Source of the DNA: Conus ventricosus
Lineage: Eukaryota > Mollusca > Gastropoda > Neogastropoda > Conidae
Direction: 5' to 3'
Length of the DNA stretch: 64,000 nt
NCBI GenBank assembly: GCA_018398815.1
Contig: CM031609.1
Location: 38,110,829 to 38,174,828, forward strand
Shown here: piece by piece, positions 21,882-35,960 of the stretch
Layout: every line of letters begins with the position of its first letter
How positions within the stretch are numbered: position 1 is the stretch's first letter
Translations under genes and position numbers: made by a program
Notes under the pieces: generated by a model
Database searches by the model: none
The model's input: only the letters and a program-made list of their open reading frames with translations
What the model was told of the DNA's origin: nothing

Positions 21882-24800
21882 ACAACACACACAACACAGA
21901 ATTACTATTATTATGCATACATGCAAGGATGCCTATAAACTGGAAGATGGTCGAGTGAATTTCAGTCATCTCTTTACAAAATTTGATGAGCGTAAGAATT
22001 TTGTAGTAACATTTTTAGAAAAGATCCAACATTGTTACATGGATTGTATGTAAAATGCCGTCGGCTACATATGGCTGTTCTTATCAGTATGTTAATGTTA
22101 TGAATATTATGTTCAGTCAAGTTTCAGTTTAGGAACACTGGGCGACTAACTGTACTTGACTATATAGTATTCACATCATACTGATAATGACATCCTTAAA
22201 TTCTATTCGCATATACAATATTTTTATGGGTTAAATCTGTCTGTCTTTTGTTTGTTTTTTGTTTAGTCTTTCAGCCTGTCTGGATTTCTCTCCAAAAGGT
22301 TACTTTTTTTTGGTTGTGTGTATCTTTTTCCTCTGTCTGTCTCTCTATCTCTGTCTCTCTGTCTGTCTCTCGTCTCACTGTAATTATGACCCCCTTTCTG
22401 TATCTTGCCCAGTCTGTCAGATATTTAATTGAAGGACATGGACTTAAGAATGTAGAATTACATTTCTACCGAATAATTTGTTAGCAAAGTAAATCATTCA
22501 ACCATTACATGATCCACTCTGAAACTGAAAACAGACATAAAAATGATAAAAATGGGGGTTTGTACAGCACCTGAGGGGTCTGCAGTGAAAACACCTTAAG
22601 CATTCATCTGTGGAGCTGATGGTCATGACTGGAGCAGTCTTTAAGATTGGATTTTTTTAAGGCTTGAAAAATGGGCATCTTGTTCAGTTTTTAATGCTTG
22701 ACAACTTTCCATGTCATCGAGTAGTAAATGGGCATCTTGATACACTTTAGGAAAGGTAAAAAGGCAGCAGAAGGAGAGGGTTGGGCTTCACTGTCCGTAT
22801 GTATCATGCCATAGACACAGCAAACCTCAAATGGGTTATTCCCTACAGCCGTTAAAGAGTCAACCTTTGAAACCATAGCCTTCGAATGCTGTATCTTGAA
22901 TGGGTTGCACACTGATCAGAAAGAATTTTTTTTTAAAACTGAAAGTGTGTACGTAAAATGGTTCAGTGGGGCATGAAATTCCAAGCCTTGTTAATAGAGA
23001 AGAAAAAAAAGCAAAAATCAATGTTTATAGGTCAAGAAATCATAGGTAACTAAAATTAATGATCATGCTTATGAACATCATTATGATTATGAAATGAAAT
23101 AACTGCAAAAACACATCGGCGATTTTCACCCAAATGAGGTAAGTAGACAAATAGACAATGATTTCAGTTATTTGTGTTTTTTTTTTTAAGATACATATAT
23201 ATATTTTTTTCTTTTTTTTTTTGTAATTTAAGATAGACCATTAGTAAGTAATACAAACAAAAATTATTAGTGATATGTGGCTGTCCCTTTCATCTCAGGG
23301 GTACGGATCTTGGCCTGGCAAGAGAGAAAAGCGAGGCAAGCTGTGGTGGCGTCATCTCAGATGGGCAGGACTGCTTAAGACCTTACTGTAGACCCTAGTT
23401 GCGTCGCACTCCTTGCCGTTAAGGGGCGCATGTCTTTTTTCATGTGTATGTCGATTTGAGTGTATGTTGTGTGTGTATGTGTGCGAAAGCATTATGATTT
23501 AAATGGTTTTGTTGTCGTTTTCATGTGCAGTCTCGGTGTGGATGCATTGAAGTTCTTGTATACATGTGGATCAGAACAATGTCAGAGAAAATGACCAGTG
23601 ATTCCTGGCGAAAATCGCGTGGTGTAGTCATTAGAACATCTCAGAACACGGTTCAGGAAACGAAACAAGGTGGTTGCAAGTTTTCACCAAATTGCCTTTC
23701 TGTAGCAAACAGACTAAGTCTGTACACACACACACAAATTTTTAAAAGAAATACAATAAAACATTCCCATAAAGACCTAGAGAAAAGTTCGTACCCTAAA
23801 ATAGAGATTATTTTTGTCTATATGATAAATTTATATTTAAAAAGGAAATACAATAAAACGTTCCCATAAACACCTTTTAGAGAAAATAAAACATTTCCAT
23901 AAACACCATCAAGAGAATAGTTACTTATCAAAAGTAGAGATTATTTTTTGTCTATATGTATGCTAGATGTATCTCTTATTAAAGATTTCTGAAGGTATTG
24001 AGAGGTTCAGTTGTACTTGAAATTATACGTTAAAGTGAACTCGATAGTCCCAGGGTTTTCTGTAGGACTGGATTATTTGTTCATCTGCACAAAATATGTC
24101 ATGTACTAGTAACTTTATGAACATACACATTTTGTGTGTAGTCTTAGCTCAAGAATGACAGTAATGTTGAAAATTGCACCAGTCTTCTTTTGCTTGCTAA
24201 ATAGTGTTCAAAATCCTTTGTCATACTAATTAGATGCAGTGTTCAATATTGTCACTTTCTTGTCTTCAGCTTTCGTACGTGTGGAAGTTCTCTTTCTTAT
24301 TCAGTCCCAGCTGAAAACAGGAACCACTCGCGCTGATGATGCCTCAGTCCTTTTAATTAGTTCTTAATGATGAAAATCAGTTCCGTTGATGTTAAGAATT
24401 ACATGAAGTCAAATTGATTCTTGAGTTACATATACCTGTCTTCATGAAGAACTGTTTCTCATTGAGAAAAAAAAAAGAAAGAAAGAAAAGCAATTCCAAA
24501 GATTCCCTGGACTTGGCCTGTTTAGTGTGGTAGCCGTTACATTTAAAAAAAAGATTTAGAAAAAAAGAACTGATTGATTGATTCCTATCTTTCTGATCTG
24601 GAAGAACAAGACTTTTTAGCTGTTCAGATAATTTTAAAGCAGTTCTTATCCCCAGCTTTTCAAATTTTTATGTATTATGTGCTAAGGAGTTGTGATTGTA
24701 TTACATGACCTTAAAGTGCTCGACAACAGTGGATAACTATAAATGACGCAAGTCCAAAGAAGGGTACAGAACATATATTGCTATGTTACTTTCATGCCTA

Positions 24801-25532
24801 TCTTTTTTGTGAAATTTAAAGTTGGTATTAAATATCACTTGTGTATCAAATCATTATTGACCGAAGAGTTGCTAATCTTAACCCGTAGAGTGCCTTTAGG
24901 CCGTCGGTCGACGCCGAAGTAAAAATGCTTTCCCAGTGCCTATGGGCCGTCCACTGACGTCATGCATTTTTCTTGAATTTTCATTCGTTACTATTTCTAT
25001 CAACGGACTCAAATAGAGTGTGCGTACAAAGCCTTATATGTCTGTAGTCTTAAAATAATATGTAAATGACCACACGTGAGGGGAAAGCCCATTTATTCTC
25101 ATCACTGACTGGATGACCAGCCAGCACTTCGTCTCGCTTGCAAAGATGGCGGCGCAACCTTCGACAAACCCAGCGACCAAATCAACGTATTTACACAGCT
25201 GAGCAGGCTCTGCTGATGATTTTTGACAAAGACAATAATCTTTTATTCAACGATTCACTCGAGCATGAAGGTGAGATGATGATAGTGGTGGAATTGCCGA
25301 CCATATTCGTCAGTTATTGAGTAGGGCTGTGTGACCTCAGTGTGTGTTCAGCCGACTTGTGTCGAACGAGCCAGCCTAGTGTGTACTCTGCACTGCGTGC
25401 CGGTGGCCAGTGATGTGAAAGTCAGCGCGAGAGGAGCGTGGCCTGCTCGCGGCGTGACACGGTGCAGACGGAAAGGTAGGGGAAGATGAGGGGTGAAAGA
25501 GAGGGTTGAAGTCCAGCAAGGGGGCGTGGTGG

Positions 25533-25564
<32 letters not shown>

Positions 25565-28500
25565 GCGTGGTCGTGGACTGGTCAGTCTGCACAGAGTGTG
25601 AGCATCTTGATAGACTTCTAAACTGTTTTACTTTCATTTACAGGTGTAGTGTGACAATACAAACTTTATTTTCATCTTTTTTGCTTTGTGTTCTTGTTTG
25701 GATGTGAAATGTAGTGGTAAATACATATGTTTTTGATCGTGCAAAAAAATCTATCCAAATCTAAATGCCTAAATACTTTTTTATTATCAAAATTAAAACA
25801 AAAGAAGCCCAGATTCAAAATCTTCATTCAATTTCCTTCAAAATTATATAGATTTCATTTTTCTATCTTTTGTAGTTTCTGAGCTAGAATTTTTTGTTAA
25901 TTATTACCCCCAAATCAAGAGATTTCCCTGGCACTGGGAAAGGGTTTGTTTGTACTATTTTTAGGCACTGAACGGCACTGAACAGATTAAGGATAAAAGA
26001 TCTGAACAGAAAGACGTAGCAAGTTCTAAAAAGATAACAAAAAATGAGGTGTGTTGCTGTCTGAACATAGGACTTAATAGTAAATGCAGATTTTCAGCAT
26101 GAAACACTAGAAACAGTTGTAAATTTCATTGAACGGAAGTTGATAATAACGTTAATTTAAGGGACATTAGGAGAGAACAGACATGTTTAAATGTTACCAT
26201 AGAGACATCTGTCATTTTCCCCTCCACAGCACTTGCCCTCTCACATCTTTTCTCCCTCTTCAACCCACCCCCACCCATCCGCAACTCCCGTCCCAACTGC
26301 TCCCCTTCTGCCATCTCCTTCCTTCCATGTTCTCCTGTCACATACATAAACATTTTCAGGTGGGGACTTGGGCTTCATGGCCTAGAAGTCAAATTAGAGA
26401 ACTGGAACACAAGATTTGTAGTTGTCAGACCAAGGGACTTGAAAAGTCCCGAGAATGTCACTTGCAAATGCTTCTACAGCCAGAAAATAGAAGACCATTT
26501 TGAGCAGGTGTCCAGAAAAATGGGAAAGAAAGGGGTGTGAAAAAGGGATTTGGATGTTTGATGATACTTAGAGTTGTTGCTTGTTCTTCTGTTTCTCTCA
26601 CTGCCCTGTTGCTGTTCCCTGCTGACTTGCTGTTTGTGGATACAGGAAGAAGGACAGTCGCATTCAAAATCGTCGTCCACCTCTTCCAAGAGTAAAAAGA
26701 AGTAAGTGAATTCTCCTTTTGCTTCAGTGCTTGTTTCATGGTTTATTTGGCATATGAGTAGTGTGCAGATGTACACATGGATTAACATTATTCAATTGTT
26801 CTTATGAGGAGGCAAGTGCATATTGACAGATGTGAAAGTATGTTTCTGTTCATTATTATTTTATGTTAGTGTGGACATGTTTGCAGCAATAGCAGACAAA
26901 TGCATCCACACACTTTGGTGTATTTGTTCACCATTCTATGAAAAAAGATCACCAGCGCTTTTGACTGCTAATGTTTTTTTTAGGTCTGTTGTATTGCATA
27001 TGCAAAGGAAAAGTAGTAACTAACACCACCATTTACACTAAAACTGCTGTAGCTTCAATATTTTAGGGAATCAATGAATGAAATTTTTCAGGATAATGCG
27101 TAACAAATTCAACTTTGAGTAAAGGACTTTGTGCTTTGGTAGTAAATATTAATGAAATTAGGAGGTGTCTGTAAACATTCTGTTAATATTAAACCACACA
27201 TGCATATGCAACACATTCTCCACCACTATCAGGTGATTATTGTGGTTCTCTGTCTCTTCTTTATTGAAATCGTCTTCTAAATCATTGCGCAAGTTTTCCT
27301 CATCAAAGTCTTGATTGCTCAGAATTTTCAGAAAGATTGATTTTACTAGAACTATATGGCAAAGTTAATTATCTTATGTTAGGGAAGCAGATCACTTTTA
27401 TGAATGTTTTAGAGACCATACCATCATTTAGTGGTTCTCTACTCTCTAAGGTTGGTGAAAAGGTATGATGAAGTAGGCTCAGATGGTGTAAAGAAGTGGG
27501 CATCATTGAAGTCATTGTGAGCGCTGTATGACATACATCGACGGCGGTCAAAGGGTTGATCTCATCACTACCTTAAACTTTGTGAAATGTGATGTGTAGT
27601 TTGTTTACAGGAAAAGCCAGTTTTCTCTGTGTGTGTGGTAATGGTTTTGACTCTGCAGACTGGCTTCTGAGTGTTATAAAATGCTTTCGACAAAACAAAG
27701 AAACAAGAAAAAAGTAGGATTTGTCAGTGAAAGTTTCTGTACTGTCCACACATCTGAAATTAATTCACATTATGCAAAAATGAGACTGAATATGAAAGTG
27801 GGATTCACCAGATTGAAGCCAACATCGTTTTAAAGGAACTGTATGGAGCAAAGAAGTGTCCAAATTACACTATTTTACCAAAAAAACGCTCCATATCTAC
27901 AACTAGAAATGATCCATCAGAAAATTTCAGGTGTTTAGATGTGCAACAGGAGCATTCATTTAGTAAAGACCTCAAAATATGTTGCTCAGAAGACTTGAAA
28001 TTTCAATGGTCGTTCCTGTCATTAACTTCTCTAGGAATACATATGTGTGTCATTTGATTTGGATTCTATCATGCCTATGATACTGAATCTTTGTCATCGT
28101 TTATGTTCAGAATTGATATCACCAGATCGACAGATGTTCTTTTGCACTGAAAACAAACTGTGCAGTTTTGCTGTTGGATCTACATTCAGAGGTTTTCCAT
28201 GTTATGATATCATTTCATGTGTTTCACCTCAGAAATTTGCTGTTGAGATGCCCTTGGGATTAGTGATCGTTTTTGGGTCCTTATTTAATTAATTAAGGAG
28301 AAAGAGAGGAAGAAAAAGGAAGAAAGGTGTGGGGAGTCTGTGTTCACATGTATTTGTGCATGTGTATTTGTACCAGGAATGCAGCGTTTAGGCATTCATG
28401 TACTCTTGTTAGTTGGTAAACCAGAATTTATGCAGCTGGCTCTGAATGTTTTGTTGAAATTCTTTCCTGTGTTACAGAATTGTTGTTGGTTTTTAGCCAT

Positions 28501-30249
28501 TCATCACAGCATTTCAGGGTTGTGGTACCTGTTTCCTAAGTGTCCTGAAGTATGTACAGTATATTTTGTGTTTCAAGTACCTGCTGAACACCAGTAAGGA
28601 TTATATGATTTTTATGCGTAATCTTATGGTCAGTGTGCTTGTGTCCATGAAAGGGATTCATCCGAAGCAGGTGTGTACACTGTGGTCAGACCTGAGACAA
28701 TAACAATTTTGCACCACACTTAACAAGTCAGTCCAGTGTTTGATCATTTGGGGCTGTTACACCCATGTATTATGTACCAAAAATAGAAACATTCTGTTAA
28801 CTGTCCATTGTTTTGTTCTGGATCTGGATGACACTGTCAAATTCATGAATATTAAGCTTAAAATTTTTTTTCTAACATTACGCTAGAAATGATTTAAATT
28901 ACGTAATACAAGGGAAATAGCGTTTTAGATTATTTGAATAAGGTAATACGGCTTGGCATGCTTTCTTGACCAAAACTTGTCAAAATGGAGAGGTCAGAGG
29001 GCGTAATGCAAGAATAGAATGTATACAGTTTGCATTTCATCACAAAATTCATGATGTTTTTTATATAGGTGCCTGTGTGTGCAAGATTTTGTGGATAAAA
29101 CAAGGCTGATCGGTAGTATGCATAAAAACATGCGACACATTCTCTTGAAACTTTCTGTGTGTTTTTGGTGAGAGAAGGCTTGTGCTGTCTTGTCCTTAAG
29201 TAGAACATTAAAAAGGGTGTATGTGTTACAGTGGTTGCTGTCAATAGTGTCAGTAAAACGAAATCACTCGTGTCAGCTTCTCCAGTTGTCAGGATCATGT
29301 AAACCATCCAAGGAGTAACCTTTAGAGCCCACCATGACGACCTTCACTATAGTGATGAGATTTCTAATGTGTGCTTTTGTCTTGAAATTGTAGGTGTCAT
29401 TATGGGTGTCACTCTGTGATAAAGCGAGAGCTTGAAATTTGCCTGACATTCCCGGCTGAAGGTATGTGTTGGCTGCAGCCAGGGATGCCCATCTTGGTAA
29501 CATTTCTTTTAATGACTGCCGACACATGATGTCTTGACTGTTGTCCGTTACCCAATAGACCACTGAGACTCATGGACGACTTGACAGATTGACTGTATGC
29601 CTGGTATTCACTGGAATAATGTTGTTGATTTTTTTTCCCATTTCCTATTACAAAATATTTCTGCATCTGTTTTCTGGTTTGGGAGAAAACAGAAAAAAAA
29701 GATTGAATCATATTGTGTGTGAAGCAGTACTTTCCTTTCAACCACTTCTCAGCCGTTCAGATCATTGGACCTTTTACTGGCTTTGAAGTACAGTTTTTAG
29801 CACGAGACTGTAAATGCTGCCCTTTAGGGAACGTTACCCTTCTAAATGTATTTTGATGACAATGATGGTGAATGTCTCAACACGAATGCTTCATTTTTGG
29901 AGAGAATTTAGCCAACAAGTGACTTGGCACAGCTGGTTGGTTTGGTTAAGTTTGGACCTGCGAATTTAAATATTTAGAAAAGAAGAAGAAAGAGAGAAAG
30001 AAAAGAATACATTGGTACACTTGTGTGCAGGAAAACAATCTCACTCAATGCCCAAAGATTCTGTAATTATCCCCATTTGTTTTTTCTTAATATCTTTAAA
30101 CAAAATTAGTTCTGTTTAAATGAAGGGGTGTGTCTGAAGGGAGAGAGTGGGAGTGGTCACTTGCCTCCAGACATTCTTCCCCTGCCTTCTGTAAAGCCAG
30201 ACCCGTTTTGATTCTGCTATATTTTGCATGCATATTTGGCTAAATTATG

Positions 30250-30302
<53 letters not shown>

Positions 30303-33300
30303 TCTTGGGACGAAGTTCTTGAGTGGTAATTACACATGCAAAGTTAACCATGTTGGTGTCTTGGTGTGCTTTTACCAAAGAACAACGACTCTTGCCATCT
30401 CGCATGTGCAGGAACGTGTCTGTGTCTGCTCTTTTTAAACAACATGCTGATACGTTACATAGGAGCAATAGTGGGAACTACAGGTCCTGAAATATTGGGG
30501 GGTGGGGGGTGGGGGGAGACTGCGAGAGGGTGTGAATTTGTGTTAAGATATGTTTATGAATAGGCTTTGAAAGTAATATGTGTTTGAAAAACTTCTCTTT
30601 ACTGTAGTTGCTACAAGATTAGGTATCCATCTACCCTCTGCTGAATGATGGCAAATGAAAATGACTCTTCCCATTGATCCCTTTTCTAATAAAAAAAAAG
30701 AAAAAAAAAAGGAAAATTTGCACACTTTCTTTGTGAAAAATGTATTCATTTAAAAAAAAATCTGCACCAGTAGCAATTCATGGTTTAAATCTGCAGAGCC
30801 TTTAACATAAACTACTTTCCAGTTTTACTCTAAAAACTTCCTGGCCAGAAAAGCCCCAAGTCTCAGAATATAAAATGGACTTTGTCCAAGCTACTTTCAA
30901 GCCCACTAAAAAGATTGAAAAGTTTGATTGTGTTTGGACGTCTGATCAGTATGTTCTTTTTTCTTTTCTTTTTTCTTTTAAAGAGAAAATAATTGAAACC
31001 AAAATGTTGTATGGTTTGCTTGTGGTTGGTTGATTTTTATCAGTACCAGTGTGCAGGGATGTAGATTGGCGTTGGCCCTTGTGAATTGCTGATAATGTTT
31101 TTAAATGCTTGAAAAAGTTGCTGTCCAGTTATCTTATTTCATTGACAAATTGTTCATCCTGTGGGTTTATCAGAGATGTGAGCAAAGATGGGGATTAGGT
31201 TTACAGGACTGTAGGTTTGTGACTGTTTGGATCACTGAGCTGCAGGCCTAGCTGCAAGCATTGTTCAGATAAGTGAGTGGGTTTCCTTGCTAAATTCCCT
31301 GTAATCCACACCCTATTACAGAACGAGGATTAATTGGGACGAAGTGTAGCATACCGTCAGACGTCTAAAAGACGCATCTTTACGACATGATTGACTGTAC
31401 TAATACCATACAATGACATTCTCAGGGGGGTTGCAAAGCCATACTCTCTTCATGCTCGCACTTGATGTATTTCCACTCGTCAACAAGAATTTGAAGGCGT
31501 TGATATTTTGTGCTCTTGATATTACGTAGCTATTACTTCATTCCATGAAGGTGTGCTTCTGTAAATAAATGAAAAAGTCTGTTATGGTATGGCTGTATTC
31601 AATATTTTGTGCTGTTTCTTGGTTTATTACAGTTTGATTTAAAGAGGTCTGGCACACTTAAGGCACCAATATGTTTGATAACCTTGAAAGTTTTTAATAA
31701 TATCTCTTCTAATTCTTCTTGCCTTTACAGTGAGAAATGCTTGAGTTTATCTCCACAGAAATAATTTTGAATTCCCTGTACTAATTTCAGTTCGTAACCT
31801 GATTGAATTTGTGATCAACCAGAACCTTCAACTGTGAAGGCCAGACTCGGAGGTTGTGGAGACTTAAGAGTGGGAAATCCATAGATGCTTGGGCCAAGCT
31901 TGGGCCAAGCAGCAGTGTGAACAAAACAGTAGTCTAAACCTGGAGATCTCCAGCAGAATTGGAAAGTGCTACACAGGTTTACAGGCACGTACCACAGAAC
32001 AATGTTTTGTACTGCCTGTGAGAATTCTGGATGCAAGAACTACTTCATCATCGGCTGAAGGAATTTGATGAAGACTGAAAGAAAGGTGACATATGAGTCA
32101 ATAAAAGTTGAAAATGGCCTGCAGGATTCTGAAGCTTTTGGCCATATGGCCTAACATAAACATTCTAGCTACATCTAATATCTTTGAGCTGACGGCTGAA
32201 AAGAAAGGTTCTGCATGTGGCTTGACCTTTTTTTTCCTCCAGTCCCTGTCGTCAGTGTTGATCATCACTTTTTCTTTATTAATTTGTTTTAATTTGTTTT
32301 TATTTTTTTAGCTTTTTATTTGCCTTACTGGGACATTCATGCATTCAATATTCATGTCTTGTGCAGCACTTTGGAAGCTAGGGTACAACTTGTTCTGAAA
32401 TGTTGCCCAATTTTGTTTGGTATTAGATTGTTGCAAAATCACAGTTTTGTTTTATACCAAAAAACAAAAGAAAGAGAGAGAGAAAGAGAGAGAGAAAGAG
32501 AGAGAAAATAGGTATGGTAGACAGGTTGTGAAAAATGGTAATGATTTTCTGTCATCAACAGGAAGAAAAAGAGCAGGAGTCGCAGTCGGGAGAGAGGGTA
32601 AGTGGCAAGATGTCTTGTGAAAGATAGAGAATGTAGAGAGTTCAGTTATAGTGACTGATATTTAACAGAGAGAGAGAATGAAAGTGTTCAGTGACTGATA
32701 TTTAACAGAGAGAGAGAATGAAAAGTGTTCAGTTACAGTGACTGATAAGTGCTTGACTTCACCCTGTAAGAACTTATTTCGTTGCCGAGGGGATAATGGG
32801 ATGATTTGAATGCAAAGTGCTTTTTTTCTGTCTGCAGTAACTGATAAAGTTTACATATAAAGCTTTATTCCCCCTTAGTGTGTGTGTGTGTTGATGCCTA
32901 TGAATCATTTTGATGTCAACTTCATCACATTTTTCAGGAATTTCCCAGTCAAGTAAAAGTCTGTTCCTAAATTAGGTTTCAAACAAAACAAAATCAAAAT
33001 AGAATTAATTTCAGAATTCCGTTGGGAAAAGAAATAGGGGTTGATTTTTTGAATGGGATGAATACTGTCGAATTGAGCCAACATATGTTCTGTAAATAGT
33101 CATCAACTAGATACTGTGAAAACCTCATTTACTTCATGAAACTTCATTGATGGGTTTTAAATGATCAGGTGTGATAGTGTGTACAGTTAAAAGTTAAACT
33201 TCGTTCTGCTTTCAAAATCTTAATATTTAAAGTTGCTACCACACTGTGAATTGATTGATTTTTTTTTTTTTTTGCCTGGTTGACTATGTGTTTACACCGC

Positions 33301-33399
33301 CATTTGTACATGAGATGAAACTATGGAGTATGTGCGCATGTTCTGTGAAGTATATCAGGAGATAAGTGTGAACATATTTGTATTGCATTTCGTGTGATT

Positions 33400-33444
<45 letters not shown>

Positions 33445-33445
33445 T

Positions 33446-33480
<35 letters not shown>

Positions 33481-34048
33481 AGAATGCAGCATGTATTTGA
33501 AGCTGATACAGATACATGTTCCTGTAAGCATGTCGGGCCAAGCTTTCACCGCATGCCTTACACAAGTGACAGCCTGTCCTTGCTAGTCGGGCGAACCAAA
33601 CTGACTTACCATGATGTATTGAAATTTGGTTTGAGTTCTCTGTGTCGTTGAATATGCGCAAGCAGATCACAGAGCTGACAGGTCTACTTTGCATGTGCAG
33701 TCACCGCGAAAATGCACGAGAAAAGCGATCAAGGAGCAGAGAGAGAGATCGGAATCGAGACCGGCGGGAGAAGCGGCGCAGTCGAAGCAGAGAGCGAGGC
33801 AGAAGAGATGAACGGGAAGGTCGTCGGAGCCCAGCAGGTCGTGGGCGAAGGGGAGGATTCCCTTTCCGCCGCAGTCGCTCCAGAGAGAGGCACGGCAAGA
33901 AGGGAGGAGGAGGCGGAGGCGGCGGCGGCGGCGGAGGAGGAGGCGCGGGAGGCAGTCCTCACAGGTAGAAAATTGTATAGTGCATTTTGCTAATCGCAAA
34001 TTCCGTAGAGTGTATCGTATAATCTGCAAGAACATGTACACACACATG

Positions 34049-34110
<62 letters not shown>

Positions 34111-35926
34111 GCGCGCGCGAATAAGATGACTATGCAGACTTGTTGTAAACACACAATCCGACAATGACTGGACATTAGCAAGCAGAGTTTAAATGATCCA
34201 AGCACTTTTTTAATGTTTAAATCTATCCTTGATAGAAGGAGTCCAAAAGGGGATAGTAAATTGTGTATTTTGTGCTTTTCTTTAGTATGTAAAGGAGTTT
34301 GGTGAATAGTTATCTGAAAGTCCTGATTAAGGAACACTTTTGTACTGAAATTTATCGAATAGTTTTGCATGCATATAAAACGTTTAGGAATCAAGTTAGA
34401 GCATTAACAGGTAATAACTTTAGTTGACCTGAGAAATAGAGCAATCAGTACTTGAATCCACCATAATGCTGTCTGGGTTTAAACCACATATCAGCAGTCA
34501 AACTTTTTGGCTGTTGCAGCCATCTGTGTCCCAGAAGAGAGAAAATTGAAAGTGTGTATTAGAATGTTATTTCTTTATTCTAGAAAAAAGAAAGAAATAT
34601 GGTGTAGTAAGTTTTCCTGAAAAGCAGAACACAACCTGGGTTGGGATCCACATTGAACAATAGTGGACTTGCAGCCTGATGAATATGCATGGACAGATGG
34701 TGAATACTTACAGATGTTGAATACTTACTGTCACCTTAGAATGTTCTTCCAGTGTCACTGAAAAAAAAAGCATGAAATTGTTCCTGTGTTCTACAACAGA
34801 GAGGAATGTGTGAAATTGTTCCTGTGTTCTGCAACAGAGAGGAATATGTGAAATGGTTCATGTGTTCTACAACAAAACAAGACATATTTATAAAAATAAG
34901 TTCATATTCTTGGAGGGACCTCTGTTCTAAGCTGATTGCAAAAAATGAATGTCAAAGAAAAAAGTATGGAAAACAGGTGTCCTTCCATTCATCACTATGA
35001 AACTGGCAGACAATCTGTTTATCAATAAACAAGTTGTTGCCCATCTGATGGCTTCCACCATTGAACAAAACGCATCATCCACTAATAAATCATCTGCTCT
35101 TTATGAAAAAAAAAAAAAAAACTGAAAGAAAAATCTTTCCTGAATCGTTTCCTCTGAAAACACTGAAGTCTATAATCTGCCTTGTTTGCTAGATGAACTA
35201 AACAGACGTGGGAATCTTCCGCCTTTCGGCAGAATTCCGCCTTTTTGGAGGCCTCAGAGGTCATTTTTGAGATCGATGCAAATCCGTTGAGAAATTGGGG
35301 GGGGGGGTGTAACATTTATCAGAGCTCTTCCGCCTTAGGCGAAATCTTACGCTCGCATGGCCGTAATGCGAGGGCGAGGGGGTGAAACTACGTCAGCGAA
35401 TGACTCGTCGAGCAACCTACCTACTGATTCGTTCGGTCATTTCCGTTTAACATGAGCCCTCCCGAGACAAGTACAAGAACAACGTACGACGCGGTTAACC
35501 GAATCTATCAACCAAAGGGAAATAATCCGCAGACCTTATTCGCCGCCATTTTTTTTTCATAAGTTTTTGACTGGTGACAGGCGAAAATGTTTCGCACGTT
35601 AAATGAAAATGAAAAAGTGTTGGCAAGTTCCATTGATTCCTCAGTGAAAAATAAGTGGAATTGGAAATGGCTGGATGAAGTTGTGAACACAAAGATCGTT
35701 ATAGCTTCTGTCAGCCATGATGTGCAACTTCGACTGGGGGATTCTATTAAAAAAACTGACCGACCTGGCTTAGCAGTGTGCACATGGTGCAACGACACTA
35801 TTAAGTATGGTTCAAAGGGGAAATCAGCGCTGAAGAACCATCTTCTTGTTGATAAACACCGCGTCAGAGTGAAAGATCGCCTTACGAATGTGACGCTTGG
35901 ATCATTTGGAACATCGGTGAGTGACG

Positions 35927-35960
<34 letters not shown>

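Larger units (their letters stand above)
24878..25990 (+). mobile_element. piggyBac-like non-autonomous element
   Basis: Flanked by TTAA at both ends (24878-24881 and 25987-25990), the piggyBac target duplication. The termini share AGTGCC motifs: TTAACCCGTAGAGTGCC at the left and, reverse complemented, TTAATCTGTTCAGTGCC at the right. Both ends carry an inner CTTTCCCAGTGCC. At the left, a MAAQPS-like ATG (25146) and a nearby frame with YTAEQALLMIFDKD resemble the N-terminal leader of piggyBac transposases; a GTGAGA follows. The catalytic core is missing, so it is an internally deleted copy. Confidence 0.7.
20751..26645 (+). other. RBM39 intron after start-codon exon (5.9 kb)
   Basis: It holds the candidate poison-exon duplication (21179-21407), a CA microsatellite (about 21835-21895), an imperfect tandem repeat (23755-23960) and a piggyBac-like element (24878-25990). 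The rest is AT-rich with no gene recognised. Confidence 0.85.
26702..32561 (+). other. RBM39 intron after coding exon 2 (5.9 kb)
   Basis: Mostly unique AT-rich sequence. It holds a CA microsatellite (30252-30300), a dispersed repeat (30301-30725) and a GA run (32470-32505). No gene recognised. Confidence 0.8.
32598..33700 (+). other. RBM39 intron after coding exon 3
   Basis: Contains two tandem units with CTGATATTTAACAGAGAGAG (about 32650-32745) and an (AT)n(GA)n microsatellite (33402-33482). No gene. Confidence 0.8.
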
